Source of the DNA: JBCCVH01 sp942492555
GTDB taxonomy: Bacteria > Bacteroidota > Bacteroidia > Cytophagales > Amoebophilaceae
Reading direction: 5' to 3'
Assembly (NCBI GenBank): GCA_942492555.1
Contig: CALOEX010000014.1
Location: 1-64,000 of the forward strand
Length of the DNA: 64,000 nt
Shown here in pieces: positions 17,145 to 27,300 of the stretch (position 1 is its first letter; the number at the start of each line of letters is the position of its first letter). The notes beneath the pieces are model-generated. The model ran no database searches. It had not been told where the DNA came from and saw nothing but the letters and a program-made list of their open reading frames with translations. The position numbers and the translations under genes are program-made.

Positions 17145-18437
17145 ATGAATAAGTATACTTTTTTAAGAAAAAACCTCATAATAATCCTTTTGTTGTTCTT
17201 TATACCCTTACAAGCAAGTAAAATACAACAAGGAACAACTGATCATAATCCTAAAGATGCTGTCATGGTGATAGGTCCTAGTGGTACTGGCAAAAGTACA
17301 CTTGTTGCTTCTTTAAGTGGAGCTGCACTAGCGTATGATAAGAACGACAACTTAGTGCTTGATAATCCAAAAAATCAAAACAAAGACAACAAGTATCCTA
17401 TTATAGAGTATAGCCAGTACAGAGTTACAGCAAAATGTGATATGTACCCTATAAAAAATAGCACTGGTTCTGCGATGTTTCTTTGTGATACTCCTGGTTT
17501 CTATACACATGACCACCCTATTCAACGAGATATAGCAAAAAAAGTGAATGAATACAACAATAAAGCATTTGTAGACATACAGAAAGTTATACAAGAAAAC
17601 AATATAAAGGGGTTTTTAATTGTAGTAAACCCTAGCGATTTTACCGGTAGAAATGATGCAGCCATTATAAAAATAATGCATAGGCTTTCTCTTATATTTG
17701 AGGAAGAAAACATACAAGAAATCAATAGCTCCATCTATTTGATAGTGAAACAATCCAATGGAAGTATACAGCCACTGATTGATTTAGCATCAATAATAGA
17801 GGCATTTAGAAATAACCTATTATATACCTCTATTTATAAAGATCAAACAAAAAAGTTAACGTTATTATTTGAAAATTTTATTAAAGAAAAGTACAAAAAT
17901 GAAATAGAGTATACTTGGAAGCATATAGATCGCAAAAAAGTTCTTATACTACCTAAAATAAGTACACAAAGTAAGCCCAATATACTAGCTGTAAAAAAGC
18001 TTAATAGCATAGACGAAATAGATACTATTTGTATGAATATGTTTAAAAAAAAACAAAATTTACCTATAAACTTTAATGATAACAACAAACAATACAAAAG
18101 TGATGCAACGCTAAACACAAAAAACACAAATAAGAAAAAACCAAGTGACAGTGAGATAAGACGTGGTGGTACAGGGGGCAATAGTCATCAAGCACGAGAG
18201 GTACAATCAAGCCCTATAAACATACAAAAGAATAATAAAGATAACACACAAAACATAGATGAAACAAACAACAATGAAATAAAACATTTCTTGCCACAAA
18301 TAAAACATTTAAAATTGCTAAGCATAACTATATTATTAAGTATTTTGAGCATTATCCTATATAAAAAAACAAAGAAAAATTTATTAAAATCAATATCCAG
18401 CAATCCCCTTGCACAAACATATGAGGAAAAACATTGA
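17145..18437 (+). CDS. exported P-loop GTPase-like protein with C-terminal anchor
   Basis: 430 residues. A signal peptide (LIIILLLFFIPLQAS) precedes a P-loop NTPase domain: Walker A GPSGTGKST at 44-52, the G3-like DTPG at 115-118, and a long helix-rich continuation to about residue 300. The layout recalls AIG1/GIMAP and septin-like TRAFAC GTPases, but no clear G4 motif is seen. A low-complexity Asn/Lys/Ser linker (310-385) leads to a C-terminal transmembrane helix (LLSITILLSILSIILY) and a basic tail. A GTPase with an export signal would act outside the cytoplasm, where bacterial GTP is scarce, so a host-directed role is plausible but unproven. Confidence 0.7.
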   Translation: MNKYTFLRKNLIIILLLFFIPLQASKIQQGTTDHNPKDAVMVIGPSGTGKSTLVASLSGAALAYDKNDNLVLDNPKNQNKDNKYPIIEYSQYRVTAKCDMYPIKNSTGSAMFLCDTPGFYTHDHPIQRDIAKKVNEYNNKAFVDIQKVIQENNIKGFLIVVNPSDFTGRNDAAIIKIMHRLSLIFEEENIQEINSSIYLIVKQSNGSIQPLIDLASIIEAFRNNLLYTSIYKDQTKKLTLLFENFIKEKYKNEIEYTWKHIDRKKVLILPKISTQSKPNILAVKKLNSIDEIDTICMNMFKKKQNLPINFNDNNKQYKSDATLNTKNTNKKKPSDSEIRRGGTGGNSHQAREVQSSPINIQKNNKDNTQNIDETNNNEIKHFLPQIKHLKLLSITILLSILSIILYKKTKKNLLKSISSNPLAQTYEEKH

Positions 18438-18536
18438 TAGCATTTTTTTGTAAGGTGCTTACAAATGTGTACTTTTCACTTAGTTTTAGCACAAAGCCAT
18501 ACCAGCAAAAACCCATTTTTTATTTTAAAAAAATTC

Positions 18537-18830
18537 ATGAAATTCACACCAGAGCAAATCACTCACCTTGCAACAATAGCCAATATTGAAATTCCGAACG
18601 AAAACAGAGAAAACGTAATGAAAGAATTAGAAAAAATCGTCAACTGGGTAGAACAACTCAAAAAAGTAGATACTTCAACATTACATACGCAAACTATTGT
18701 CACTTCAGAAAAAAACAAATTTTCTACTAATAAACCACAAAAACCCCTCTCTATACAAAAGGCACTTTTAAATGCCCCTGTACACGATGGTGCTTATTTT
18801 CATATACCTCCCGTCTCAAAAGAGACGTAA
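18537..18830 (+). CDS. gatC: aspartyl/glutamyl-tRNA amidotransferase subunit C
   Basis: 97 residues from the Met at 18537; the longer frame from 18465 adds an untypical N-terminus. The family start MKFTPEQITHLATIANIEI and helix ELEKIVNWVEQLKKVDT are present, and it ends near VHDGAYFHIPPV. GatC tethers GatA and GatB in the enzyme that converts Glu-tRNAGln and Asp-tRNAAsn to the amides. gatA is 19 kb away on the other strand and gatB is not in the window. Confidence 0.92.
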   Translation: MKFTPEQITHLATIANIEIPNENRENVMKELEKIVNWVEQLKKVDTSTLHTQTIVTSEKNKFSTNKPQKPLSIQKALLNAPVHDGAYFHIPPVSKET

Positions 18831-19023
18831 AAAAATTTAAAAACATATAAAGGACCCCCAACCAAAAAAAGAGGATACTTGCTTCTTATTCGATAATGTT
18901 TTATTATTGCCTAGGAGTATGAAACATCAACATGTTTTCTCATATGACCTTACATGTGAATAGACAATGCGTCGTGGTAACAATCAATCAATAGTTTTTA
19001 ACAAAAATTTTAATATCAACTTC

Positions 19024-20757
19024 ATGGTTCAAGTAGAATATACAATAGCACAATTAACGGCTCTTAATCTCGATGCTTTAAAGGAGATTGCAAGTAAACT
19101 TAACATTCCTGTTAATGATAAGCTAGATCAACAATCTTTAATATATAAAATATTGGATGCGCAAGCAGTGATGACAGATGTAAAAAAAGAACTTACTCCT
19201 AATGATAAGCCCAATAAACCCGTTGTTAAAAATACAAAAAAAACACCCGTAGTCAAAAAAAAGACACCAGTGGCTAAAAAAGAAACAGGAAATCCAACAA
19301 CAGATCTCAAAGCTGGCAATCCCCCTGTTGCAAAACCTAGTATAGAGACTGATGTAGCACCGAATGTACATGAGAATAGTAATAGTAATACTAATAGTAG
19401 TAGTAGTAGCAATAATGGTAATAACAATAAGACTCCTAACAACAGAAATAGATTCAATAAAAACAACAACAAACGAAACAATGAAGTTGCACAACCTAGA
19501 ACAACTCATCAAAAAAATGAAGAGAGCAATGGAAATGTAACAAAAAATGCCCAAAGCAACCCTAACAACCCTCCCCAAAAATACAGAAACCAACAACAAG
19601 ATAGACAAAGTGGACATAACCGCAATTCTCTACAAACTTTTTCAGGTTTAATAGACGGGGAAGGAGTACTTGATTTAATGACAGAAGGATATGGCTTTTT
19701 ACGTTCTTCAGACTACAATTATCTCTCTAGCCCCGATGATGTACATGTATCGCATACACTTGTCAAAAAATGGGGGCTACTCAAAGGAGATTTTGTCCAA
19801 GGCTCCCTGCGTCCTCCAAAAGAAAATGAGAAATATTTTAGCATGGTGGACATCAACCGTGTTAATGGTTGCTCATTAGAAGAATTGCGCAAACGTATAC
19901 ACTTTCACAATTTAGTCCCGCTTTTCCCAGAGAAAAAATTCAACCTAAGCTATAAACCTAACCAATATGCTGCACGTCTAATGGAAATGTTTATTCCTAT
20001 TGGCTTTGGTCAACGCTCACTAATCATTGCACAACCTAAAGCAGGAAAAACAACTATTTTAAAAGAAATTGCAAATGGTATTAGCAAAAACCACCCAGAT
20101 GTATATCTCATTGTTTTAATGATAGGCGAAAGACCAGAAGAAGTAACAGACATGCAACGTAGTGTACAAGCAGAAGTAGTTGCTTCTACTTTTGATGAAC
20201 AGCATGACAACCATATTAAAGTAGCTATGCTCACCGTAGAAAAAGCAAAAAGACTGGTGGAATGCGGACATGATGTCGTGATTATCCTCGATTCTATCAC
20301 ACGATTAGCACGTGCTTTCAACACATCTACTCCCTCTTCAGGCAAAGTACTCTCCGGTGGTGTAGATGCGAATGCACTACATATACCCAAACGCATTTTT
20401 GGTGCTGCCCGCAATATAGAAAATGGGGGTTCACTCACCATTATTGCCAGTGCTTTGATAGATACAGGGTCTCGTATGGATGAAGTTATTTTGGAAGAGT
20501 TCACAGGAACAGGTAATATGGAGCTACTACTAAGTAGAAACCTTGCCAATAAAGGAATTTATCCAGCTATTGATATTCTCCGTTCAAGTACACGTCGAGG
20601 TGAAGATATGCAAAATCCAGAGGAAGCTAAATTGGCTAATATGTTACGTCGTATCATGGGTGACATGAAATCACCAGAAGAAGCATTGTCCTTCTTACTG
20701 GACAATATGAAAGGAACAGCTACCAATGAAGAGTTTTTAGCTTCAATACGTCATTAG
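19024..20757 (+). CDS. rho: transcription termination factor Rho
   Basis: 577 residues from the Met at 19024 (MVQVEYTIAQLTALNLDALK), preferred over the upstream ATG at 18967. Order: N-terminal Rho domain (1-50), a long low-complexity insertion rich in Lys, Pro, Asn and Ser (about 60-205), cold-shock-like RNA-binding domain (YGFLRSSDYNYLSSPDDVHV), then the RecA-like ATPase with Walker A PKAGKTTIL near 337 and Walker B VVIILDSITRLARAF. The C-terminal STRRGEDMQNPEEAKL is typical. The insertion is a known Bacteroidota feature and includes a poly-Ser/Asn run. Rho is a hexameric helicase that ends transcripts. Confidence 0.97.
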   Translation: MVQVEYTIAQLTALNLDALKEIASKLNIPVNDKLDQQSLIYKILDAQAVMTDVKKELTPNDKPNKPVVKNTKKTPVVKKKTPVAKKETGNPTTDLKAGNPPVAKPSIETDVAPNVHENSNSNTNSSSSSNNGNNNKTPNNRNRFNKNNNKRNNEVAQPRTTHQKNEESNGNVTKNAQSNPNNPPQKYRNQQQDRQSGHNRNSLQTFSGLIDGEGVLDLMTEGYGFLRSSDYNYLSSPDDVHVSHTLVKKWGLLKGDFVQGSLRPPKENEKYFSMVDINRVNGCSLEELRKRIHFHNLVPLFPEKKFNLSYKPNQYAARLMEMFIPIGFGQRSLIIAQPKAGKTTILKEIANGISKNHPDVYLIVLMIGERPEEVTDMQRSVQAEVVASTFDEQHDNHIKVAMLTVEKAKRLVECGHDVVIILDSITRLARAFNTSTPSSGKVLSGGVDANALHIPKRIFGAARNIENGGSLTIIASALIDTGSRMDEVILEEFTGTGNMELLLSRNLANKGIYPAIDILRSSTRRGEDMQNPEEAKLANMLRRIMGDMKSPEEALSFLLDNMKGTATNEEFLASIRH

Positions 20758-20808
20758 TACTCAATAAAACGTAAAAACGTAGTCTATAAAATTGTATATA
20801 ATATTAGT

Positions 20809-22584
20809 ATGGATAATAGAAAGTTACAAAATATTGGATATATACTTTTAAGTGTTCTTTTCTTGTTGTTAGTATGGAACCAGAGCCAAAAACAAAAATC
20901 TCCCTCGCAAACTGAAACCAGTAAAGATGAAAAGGAAAAAGAGCAACCTAATTTTATCAAGAGTATTGAAAAAATTGTACAAAAAGATGAAATTGATCAC
21001 AGTAGTAACTCCTACGTATTAGAAAATGATCAAGTAGCCTATAGCTTCTTTACCAAAGGAGCACAATATCAAGCTACTATAAAAAACTATAAGAACCAGG
21101 AAGGTAATGCTGTTACTATCAATCAACGTCCAAACAGTCATGTATTTTGGAAATTACCTAAAAAAGAAAACAAATGGATATATACATGTGATTTGGACTT
21201 CAAACTAAAAGAAAAAAAAGAAAACTCGTTTACATTCATAAATGACAAAGAATCTATCACCATTACCTATACGTTACAAGGGTACATACTTGATACAAAA
21301 ATTCAGTTAGGAAAAAAATGGGATCGTGGATCTAAAGCTCAATTAATATGTTATCACAGTCCTAAAAACCAAGAAACAAACAAAGAGGTAGGAAAATCCA
21401 AAAACTATGTGAGCTTTGGCACTAAATATGAATATGTAGAAACAACCAATAGCAAAGAAGAAGTGGAAAAAGGAAAAATTTTTAAAGATAAAAATTGGGT
21501 AAATTTTCATATTCCCTATTTCAACAATACACTTTTCTTTCCAGAAAACTTAGATTTACAAATTGGTATTGAGGATGTAAAAAAAGAAGATTCTAGCGAA
21601 AACACTGTAAAAAAAATGGTTTTGCTTGCAGATATCGATATAAAAAAACTACAAGAACAAGAAGGATACAAAATCAATTGCTACATTGGAGAAGACACCT
21701 ACCAAACTGTTCAGCAAATAGCAGCAAAATACCCAGAAAAAAACTATGAAAAAGTGCATTATTTTGGCTGGAGGATTTTTGGCACTGTGAACAAATGGGT
21801 ACTCACACCTTGTTTTAATACTTTCAACGGTTGGGTTGCCCATCCTATCTTAGCATTGTTATTCCTATTGTTGCTATTTTCACTACTCTTTGCTCCTTTA
21901 TCGTACAAACAACAGATACAACAAATCAAAATGAAAGCATCCAAGCCCTTTTTGGAAGAATTAAAAGCAAAGGCAAATGAAAAACAAAAGTTCATAGAAA
22001 GTGCTTTCTACCGCAAAGTGGGTATAAATCCATTGATAGCCATCATTGTAGCAATCAAAAACATCATTTTCTTTTTAAGCACCCTATTCCTAGTAACTTA
22101 CAATATGAGTTTCCGCCAGCGAAAATTTTTGTGGTTTACTGATCTTTCTAGCTTTGACAACTTCATTACTTTGCCTTTTTACGTTCCCATGATAGGAAGT
22201 CATATCGGTATCATTTCAATTGCTTTGCTTCTTTTACCTAGTATTTTAAAACGTTTTGGATCACAAGAAATCGATATAAATACAATGGGAGCAACAAAAG
22301 AAAAAACACAGCTCATGAAATTTTTACCATACATTAGCTCTTTTATGTTCTTTGGTATCACCAATAGTCGCCCAGCTATTTTAGGGATCGCCAGATTTTT
22401 TAGTTTACTCATTGAAAAAGCAGAAAAGTTTATCATAGATAGATTTATCAATGCAGATGCCATTACAGAAACAGTCATACAAAAAGCTTCCCAAGAAGAA
22501 GATTCTACACAATCCCCCTCCCGTAATCTATCTCGTCTTGAAAAACGTATGGATCGTAAAAATAATAAAAAAACTAAAAAATGA
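20809..22584 (+). CDS. yidC: membrane protein insertase YidC
   Basis: 591 residues. The first transmembrane helix is at about 8-24, followed by a charged linker and a large periplasmic domain (about 60-330). The conserved C-terminal insertase region (about 335-545) begins with FGWRIFGTVNKWVLTPCF and contains hydrophobic segments near PILALLFLLLLFSLLFAP and FLSTLFLVTYNMSF. The tail is very basic (RLEKRMDRKNNKKTKK), as in forms that contact ribosomes. It inserts membrane proteins alone or with Sec. The stop overlaps the lysS start by 4 bases (ATGA), so the two are translationally coupled. Confidence 0.95.
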   Translation: MDNRKLQNIGYILLSVLFLLLVWNQSQKQKSPSQTETSKDEKEKEQPNFIKSIEKIVQKDEIDHSSNSYVLENDQVAYSFFTKGAQYQATIKNYKNQEGNAVTINQRPNSHVFWKLPKKENKWIYTCDLDFKLKEKKENSFTFINDKESITITYTLQGYILDTKIQLGKKWDRGSKAQLICYHSPKNQETNKEVGKSKNYVSFGTKYEYVETTNSKEEVEKGKIFKDKNWVNFHIPYFNNTLFFPENLDLQIGIEDVKKEDSSENTVKKMVLLADIDIKKLQEQEGYKINCYIGEDTYQTVQQIAAKYPEKNYEKVHYFGWRIFGTVNKWVLTPCFNTFNGWVAHPILALLFLLLLFSLLFAPLSYKQQIQQIKMKASKPFLEELKAKANEKQKFIESAFYRKVGINPLIAIIVAIKNIIFFLSTLFLVTYNMSFRQRKFLWFTDLSSFDNFITLPFYVPMIGSHIGIISIALLLLPSILKRFGSQEIDINTMGATKEKTQLMKFLPYISSFMFFGITNSRPAILGIARFFSLLIEKAEKFIIDRFINADAITETVIQKASQEEDSTQSPSRNLSRLEKRMDRKNNKKTKK

Positions 22585-24101
22585 AAAAAACCAATAGCAA
22601 AGAACAGGATATTCGTATTGAAAAATTAGCTACATTACAATCGCTTGGCATTGAACCATATCCTGCCGAAGCATTCTTTGTCAACACAACCACCCAAGCA
22701 GTTATCAAAAACTACGGGGAAGACCCCAATAAATATGTAGATGTTAAAATAGCAGGACGTCTCATGAGTCGTCGTATCATGGGAGGTGTTTCGTTCGGTG
22801 AGATTGAAGATGAAGTAGGAAAAATACAAATTTACATCAAAAAAGACACGCTTTGTCCAGATGGAGACAAAACTTTATATGATCAAGTCTTTAGAAAATT
22901 GTTAGACATTGGAGATATCATTGGCATAGAAGGTCATGCTTTTGTCACAAAAATGGGTACTCTAGCCATTAATATTAAAAAACTTCTGCTACTCGCCAAA
23001 GCTATTCGACCACTACCTGTTGTCAAAGAAGTAAAAACAGAAACAGGGGAAAAACGCTATTATACCTTTTCTGATCCAGAACAAAGATATAGACAACGCT
23101 ATATAGATTTAGTGCTTAATCCTGAAATCAAAAAAATATTTGAGATAAGAGCCAGTATCATACGTCTTATTCGAAATAGTCTACATGAAAGTGGTTATCT
23201 AGAAGTAGAAACCCCCATATTGCAACCTATATATGGAGGAGCTACCGCCCGCCCTTTTACAACCCATCATCATACTTTGGACATGCCTCTTTTCCTACGT
23301 ATTTCCCACGAGCTTTACTTAAAACGCTTGATTGTAGGGGGGTATAAAGGTGTTTACGAATTTGCAAAATGTTTTAGAAACGAAGGCATGTCTAGATTTC
23401 ACAATCCGGAATTCACTATGTTAGAAGTCTACATTGCCTATAAAGACTACTATTGGGGTATGGATTACATAGAAAATATCCTCAAAAATGTCGTAAAAAA
23501 CATACATGGCACAACAGCAGTACAAGTAGGTGAGCAAAAAATTGATTTTGGTAATCCTTGGCAACGCCTGACCATATATGAAGCAATTAAAAAATTTACA
23601 GGCATCGACATAAATGGCATGAGTGAGCAAGAGCTTTATAAGTGTGCACAAAAATGCGGTATTACAATAGAATCTCCCATTTCCAAAGGAAAAATTATCG
23701 ATGAGCTCTTCTCCACACAATGCGAGCCACATTTTATACAGCCAACATTTATCATGGACTATCCCCTAGAAATGTCACCCTTGGCAAAGCAACATCGTAG
23801 CCATCCTGGCTTAGTAGAAAGATTTGAATTGATTTGTAACGGCAAAGAAATCTGCAATGCCTACTCTGAATTAAATGACCCTCTTGAACAACAAAAGCGT
23901 TTCCAAGAACAACAAGCCATGAAAGACAAGGGAGATGAAGAATCTATGATGCTAGATAGAGACTTTCTACGTGCTTTAAGTTATGGCATGCCTCCAACCT
24001 TTGGTTGGGGACTTGGAATAGACAGATTCAGCATGATTTTAGCCAATGTTTCATCCATACAAGAAGTAGTTTTTTTCCCGCAAATGCGTAAAGAATCATA
24101 A
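22581..24101 (+). CDS. lysS: lysyl-tRNA synthetase (class II)
   Basis: 506 residues. The N-terminal OB-fold anticodon-binding domain (about 50-160) includes VDVKIAGRLMSRRIMGGVSF. Class II motifs follow: motif 1 LHESGYLEVETPILQP, motif 2 FAKCFRNEGMSRFHNPEFTM near residue 261, and motif 3 FGWGLGIDRFSMIL near 474. Length fits the bacterial enzyme. It forms an operon with yidC and is the last gene before the abrupt change in strand composition. Confidence 0.97.
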   Translation: MKKTNSKEQDIRIEKLATLQSLGIEPYPAEAFFVNTTTQAVIKNYGEDPNKYVDVKIAGRLMSRRIMGGVSFGEIEDEVGKIQIYIKKDTLCPDGDKTLYDQVFRKLLDIGDIIGIEGHAFVTKMGTLAINIKKLLLLAKAIRPLPVVKEVKTETGEKRYYTFSDPEQRYRQRYIDLVLNPEIKKIFEIRASIIRLIRNSLHESGYLEVETPILQPIYGGATARPFTTHHHTLDMPLFLRISHELYLKRLIVGGYKGVYEFAKCFRNEGMSRFHNPEFTMLEVYIAYKDYYWGMDYIENILKNVVKNIHGTTAVQVGEQKIDFGNPWQRLTIYEAIKKFTGIDINGMSEQELYKCAQKCGITIESPISKGKIIDELFSTQCEPHFIQPTFIMDYPLEMSPLAKQHRSHPGLVERFELICNGKEICNAYSELNDPLEQQKRFQEQQAMKDKGDEESMMLDRDFLRALSYGMPPTFGWGLGIDRFSMILANVSSIQEVVFFPQMRKES

Positions 24102-24386
24102 TGTCAAAACAGGGCTTTCCATGCACCAAACACAATTATTCCCTTGAATTTTTTACATGACCATGTCAATTTTTCAAGTAGAAAATTTTCCCTCTTGTCT
24201 GGATTTTTGTATTGCGTACTTTTTTTACCCTAAAACTAAAACCGTTTAAATTTCGGAAACTTCATCCGGTACTTTTTTTTGCAATTGTAAAACTTTAATT
24301 CTAGGGGGCCTTTTGGAAAAAACATGTCATAAATACCCAAAATGGTTTTCTCTATATAGTGTCTTTTTTATGCCTATGTTTTGTTT
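24102..24386. other. convergent intergenic region at a strand-composition switch
   Basis: No gene. lysS ends on the left and the 24387-27644 gene ends on the right, so it is a convergent end region. The plus strand is A/C-rich to the left and G/T-rich to the right. An imperfect hairpin can be drawn around 24154-24190 (CTTGAA...TTCAAG with an inner ACATG/CATGT). No TTATNCACA DnaA box is seen here. Confidence 0.5.
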
Positions 24387-27300
24387 TTATAAAATGGTGC
24401 AATCATCTTCGTCTTCTTCGTTTTCAGATGGTATGTCATTTTCGAAATTAAAGGCGAGCTCGCTAGGGGAAAATTTGATGGTGCTGGGGGTTGGCAAGTC
24501 TTCTTTTTTTTCTTCTTCGTTTTTTTTTGCTTGATTTTTTAGTTTTACTAATATGTTTCGTGGGTTGTTGTTTTTATATATAGTTTGTATTTCCTGGGGA
24601 AAAATATCCATAAAAGCACAAATGTTGTCATAAAAATAGCAGGCATCATCTAGTTTTTTTTGAGCAGTTTTACTTTGTTCCATTATAGCTTTTTGGGCAA
24701 CTTTGCTTTTCTTGGTTATTTCGTTTAAATATTGTTTGCCAAGTTTTAGGAGGTGTTTTTCTTTTTTGTAATTTTGTGCCAAAAAGTTTTGCGCGCATTT
24801 TGAGTCGATGATTCTTAACATACCTAAATGAACGATTGTTGGTGTTTGCATACATTTTTGCATACATATTGTGTAGCTTTCTAGTAGGTTTTGTTGATAG
24901 TTGCTTTGTATTTTTTTCAAGTTTTCTTTTAATCGTCTGATTTGCCCTTCTGTTGTTTTTAAAGCAAAGCGTTTTGTTTCTATTGCTTGTAGTAGGGCTA
25001 CTTGTGTTGGGTATGTTTTTATTTCTTCTAGAGAAAATAACCAAATGGGATCTTGTAGTAAAAATAATGTTTTGCTTAGGAGGGCATTGAGTTTTTTGCT
25101 TTTTTTTGATATGATTGTTGCTTGTAAAAAAGATGTTTTTTGATTATTTTTTTGTGTTTTTTCTAGCTTAGCTAGTTTTTCCAGTACTCTCTCTTCTGCT
25201 TTATATGCATTTTTGTGGTATTTGTTTTGTATTGTTGCTATGTCGTTTTGGTTTTCTTTTGTAAGAAGGTGCGATTTTTCATTTATTATTAAAAGTTTTA
25301 TTGTGTTGATAGCAAGGTGGCGAGCGTATAGGTCTTTTGTTGTCTTAGTTACAAAAGTCTTTACTGTTTTGTTAAAACTTTGGATGTTTCTTTTGTATTC
25401 TTCAAGTGTTGCTTGATAAGATATTAGGCGCTGGTTTAAATTATTATGATCTTTTATGGGATTTCCTAATTTTTTTGCACATGTTATCCACTCATTGTAT
25501 TCTTGGTGATAAATGAATAGTTGTTTTTCTTTTGTTTCTAAGTATTTTAGTAGGTTTTTGGGGAGTTCTTTTGCTTGCCAACTAAGGGGATCGCAGGCTA
25601 GTTCTTGTCCAGGAACCCATATAAAAAGAGGGCGTATTTTGTTTATTTTATTTTCTATTTTATTATGTATAAAGGTGCTATAGGCAGTGTTGATATCTTC
25701 AAAGACTATTTCGAAGATAGCTTTACTTTTTTGTAGAAGATGGTTATAGTTGTCTGTTAGCTTGTTTTTTTTATTTTGGTATTTGAAGGAAAAACGTCCT
25801 TGTGTACATGAGAATAAAATCTCTTTTTTAGTGGGAAATAAGATCATCCATTTTTCGTGTATGGGCGAGATTTTTTTTCTTATTGTAATGATGTTTTGGA
25901 TAATTGTTTTTGCATTGAATGTTTTTTGTTTTTCTTCTACTGTATATGTGTGTGCTTGGATCCAGTCTTTGATGAATAATCTGCCTTGGATGATTTCTTT
26001 TTCTAGGTTTAGTAGGGGAGTAAGGAATAGGCGTAATGAATTTGCTCTTTCTGTGGTGGCACTTTGTTTTAATTTTGTATAGTTTTTTAAGGGTGAATTC
26101 ATTTGAAAGTATAGTGTGGCGTATTGTTTGCAATTTTCTTCTGTGCAGAATGTTTGTTGTATGTTGGCTATTCTTGCTCCAATGGTCAATAGATGCTGGA
26201 TGTTTGTTTCTATGCTGTCTAGTTGACTGGCTATTTTTAAGCTGACTGTGTTGTTGTTATTTTTTTGTAGCAGGGATATTTGTTTTTCTAGTTTTTTATT
26301 TAGTGTTTCTAGGTTGTTTATTAATAAGTTTAGTACTGGTGAAACATCTTCTTTTGTATAGATTTTTATTAGTGTGTTGAATAGAGAGTTTAGTTTTTTT
26401 TGCAGTTTTTTTTCGTTTTTTGAGTTTGTATAAGGTAGTTGTAAGTTGTTTTCCAATAGTGTTAATGGGTCGTGAATGATGCTTTTCTTATTGTATAATG
26501 CTTTTTTTGACAGACTGGGGGGAGGGGGTATGTTGTCATCATTATTGATGTTGTTGTTAAAAGCTGGGGAGTGGAGGTTTAGGGATGGTGGGGTGTTAGA
26601 TTTTTTATTGGTAAAGGTTAAGAGGGGGTTATATTTATTATTGGGTGTTTGGCTATAGTTTTGGAATGGTGTGGGGTGGATGCTTGGAGAGGGGGTCTTG
26701 TTATGTGGCATGGAGATGGCTCTCTTGTAGTAGAATCTATTGTTGTTATCATTATTGAGGTTGTTGTTGTTAAAAGATTGGAATGGGAGGTTTTGGTGAG
26801 GAGATAGTGTGTATGTTTGTGTAGAGAAAAAAGGTTGCTTGTTGGGTGGGGGAGTGATAGATTTGTTGTTGGTAAGTGGGAGAGGTGTATATTTTTTTTT
26901 GTTTTTCTTATTGGGTGTTGGGGGATGGTTTGGGAATTGTGTGTATGTTTGGATGCTTGGAGGAAGTGGCATGTTGTTATGTGGCATGGACATGGTTCTG
27001 TCTCTGTTCGGGAAGTGGTTGATGTTATTCTTGTTAAAAGATTGGAATGGGAGGTTTTGGTGAGGAGATAGTGTGTATGTTTGTGTAGAGAAAAAAGGTT
27101 GCTTGTTGGGTGGGGGAGTGATAGATTTGTTGTTGGTAAGTGGGAGAGGTGTATATTTTTTTTTGTTTTTCTTATTGGGTGTTGGGGGATGGTTTGGGAA
27201 TTGTGTGTATGTTTGGATGCTTGGAGGAAGTGGCATGTTGTTATGTGGCATGGACATGGTTCTGTCTCTGTTCAGGAAGTGGTTGATGTTATTCTTGTTA

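Noticed and set aside
24102..24386. Replication origin at the composition switch
   Set aside because: The skew change has the right sign, but there are no DnaA boxes, no AT-rich unwinding repeats and no dnaA nearby; a second reversal at about 5.1 kb fits an inversion better.
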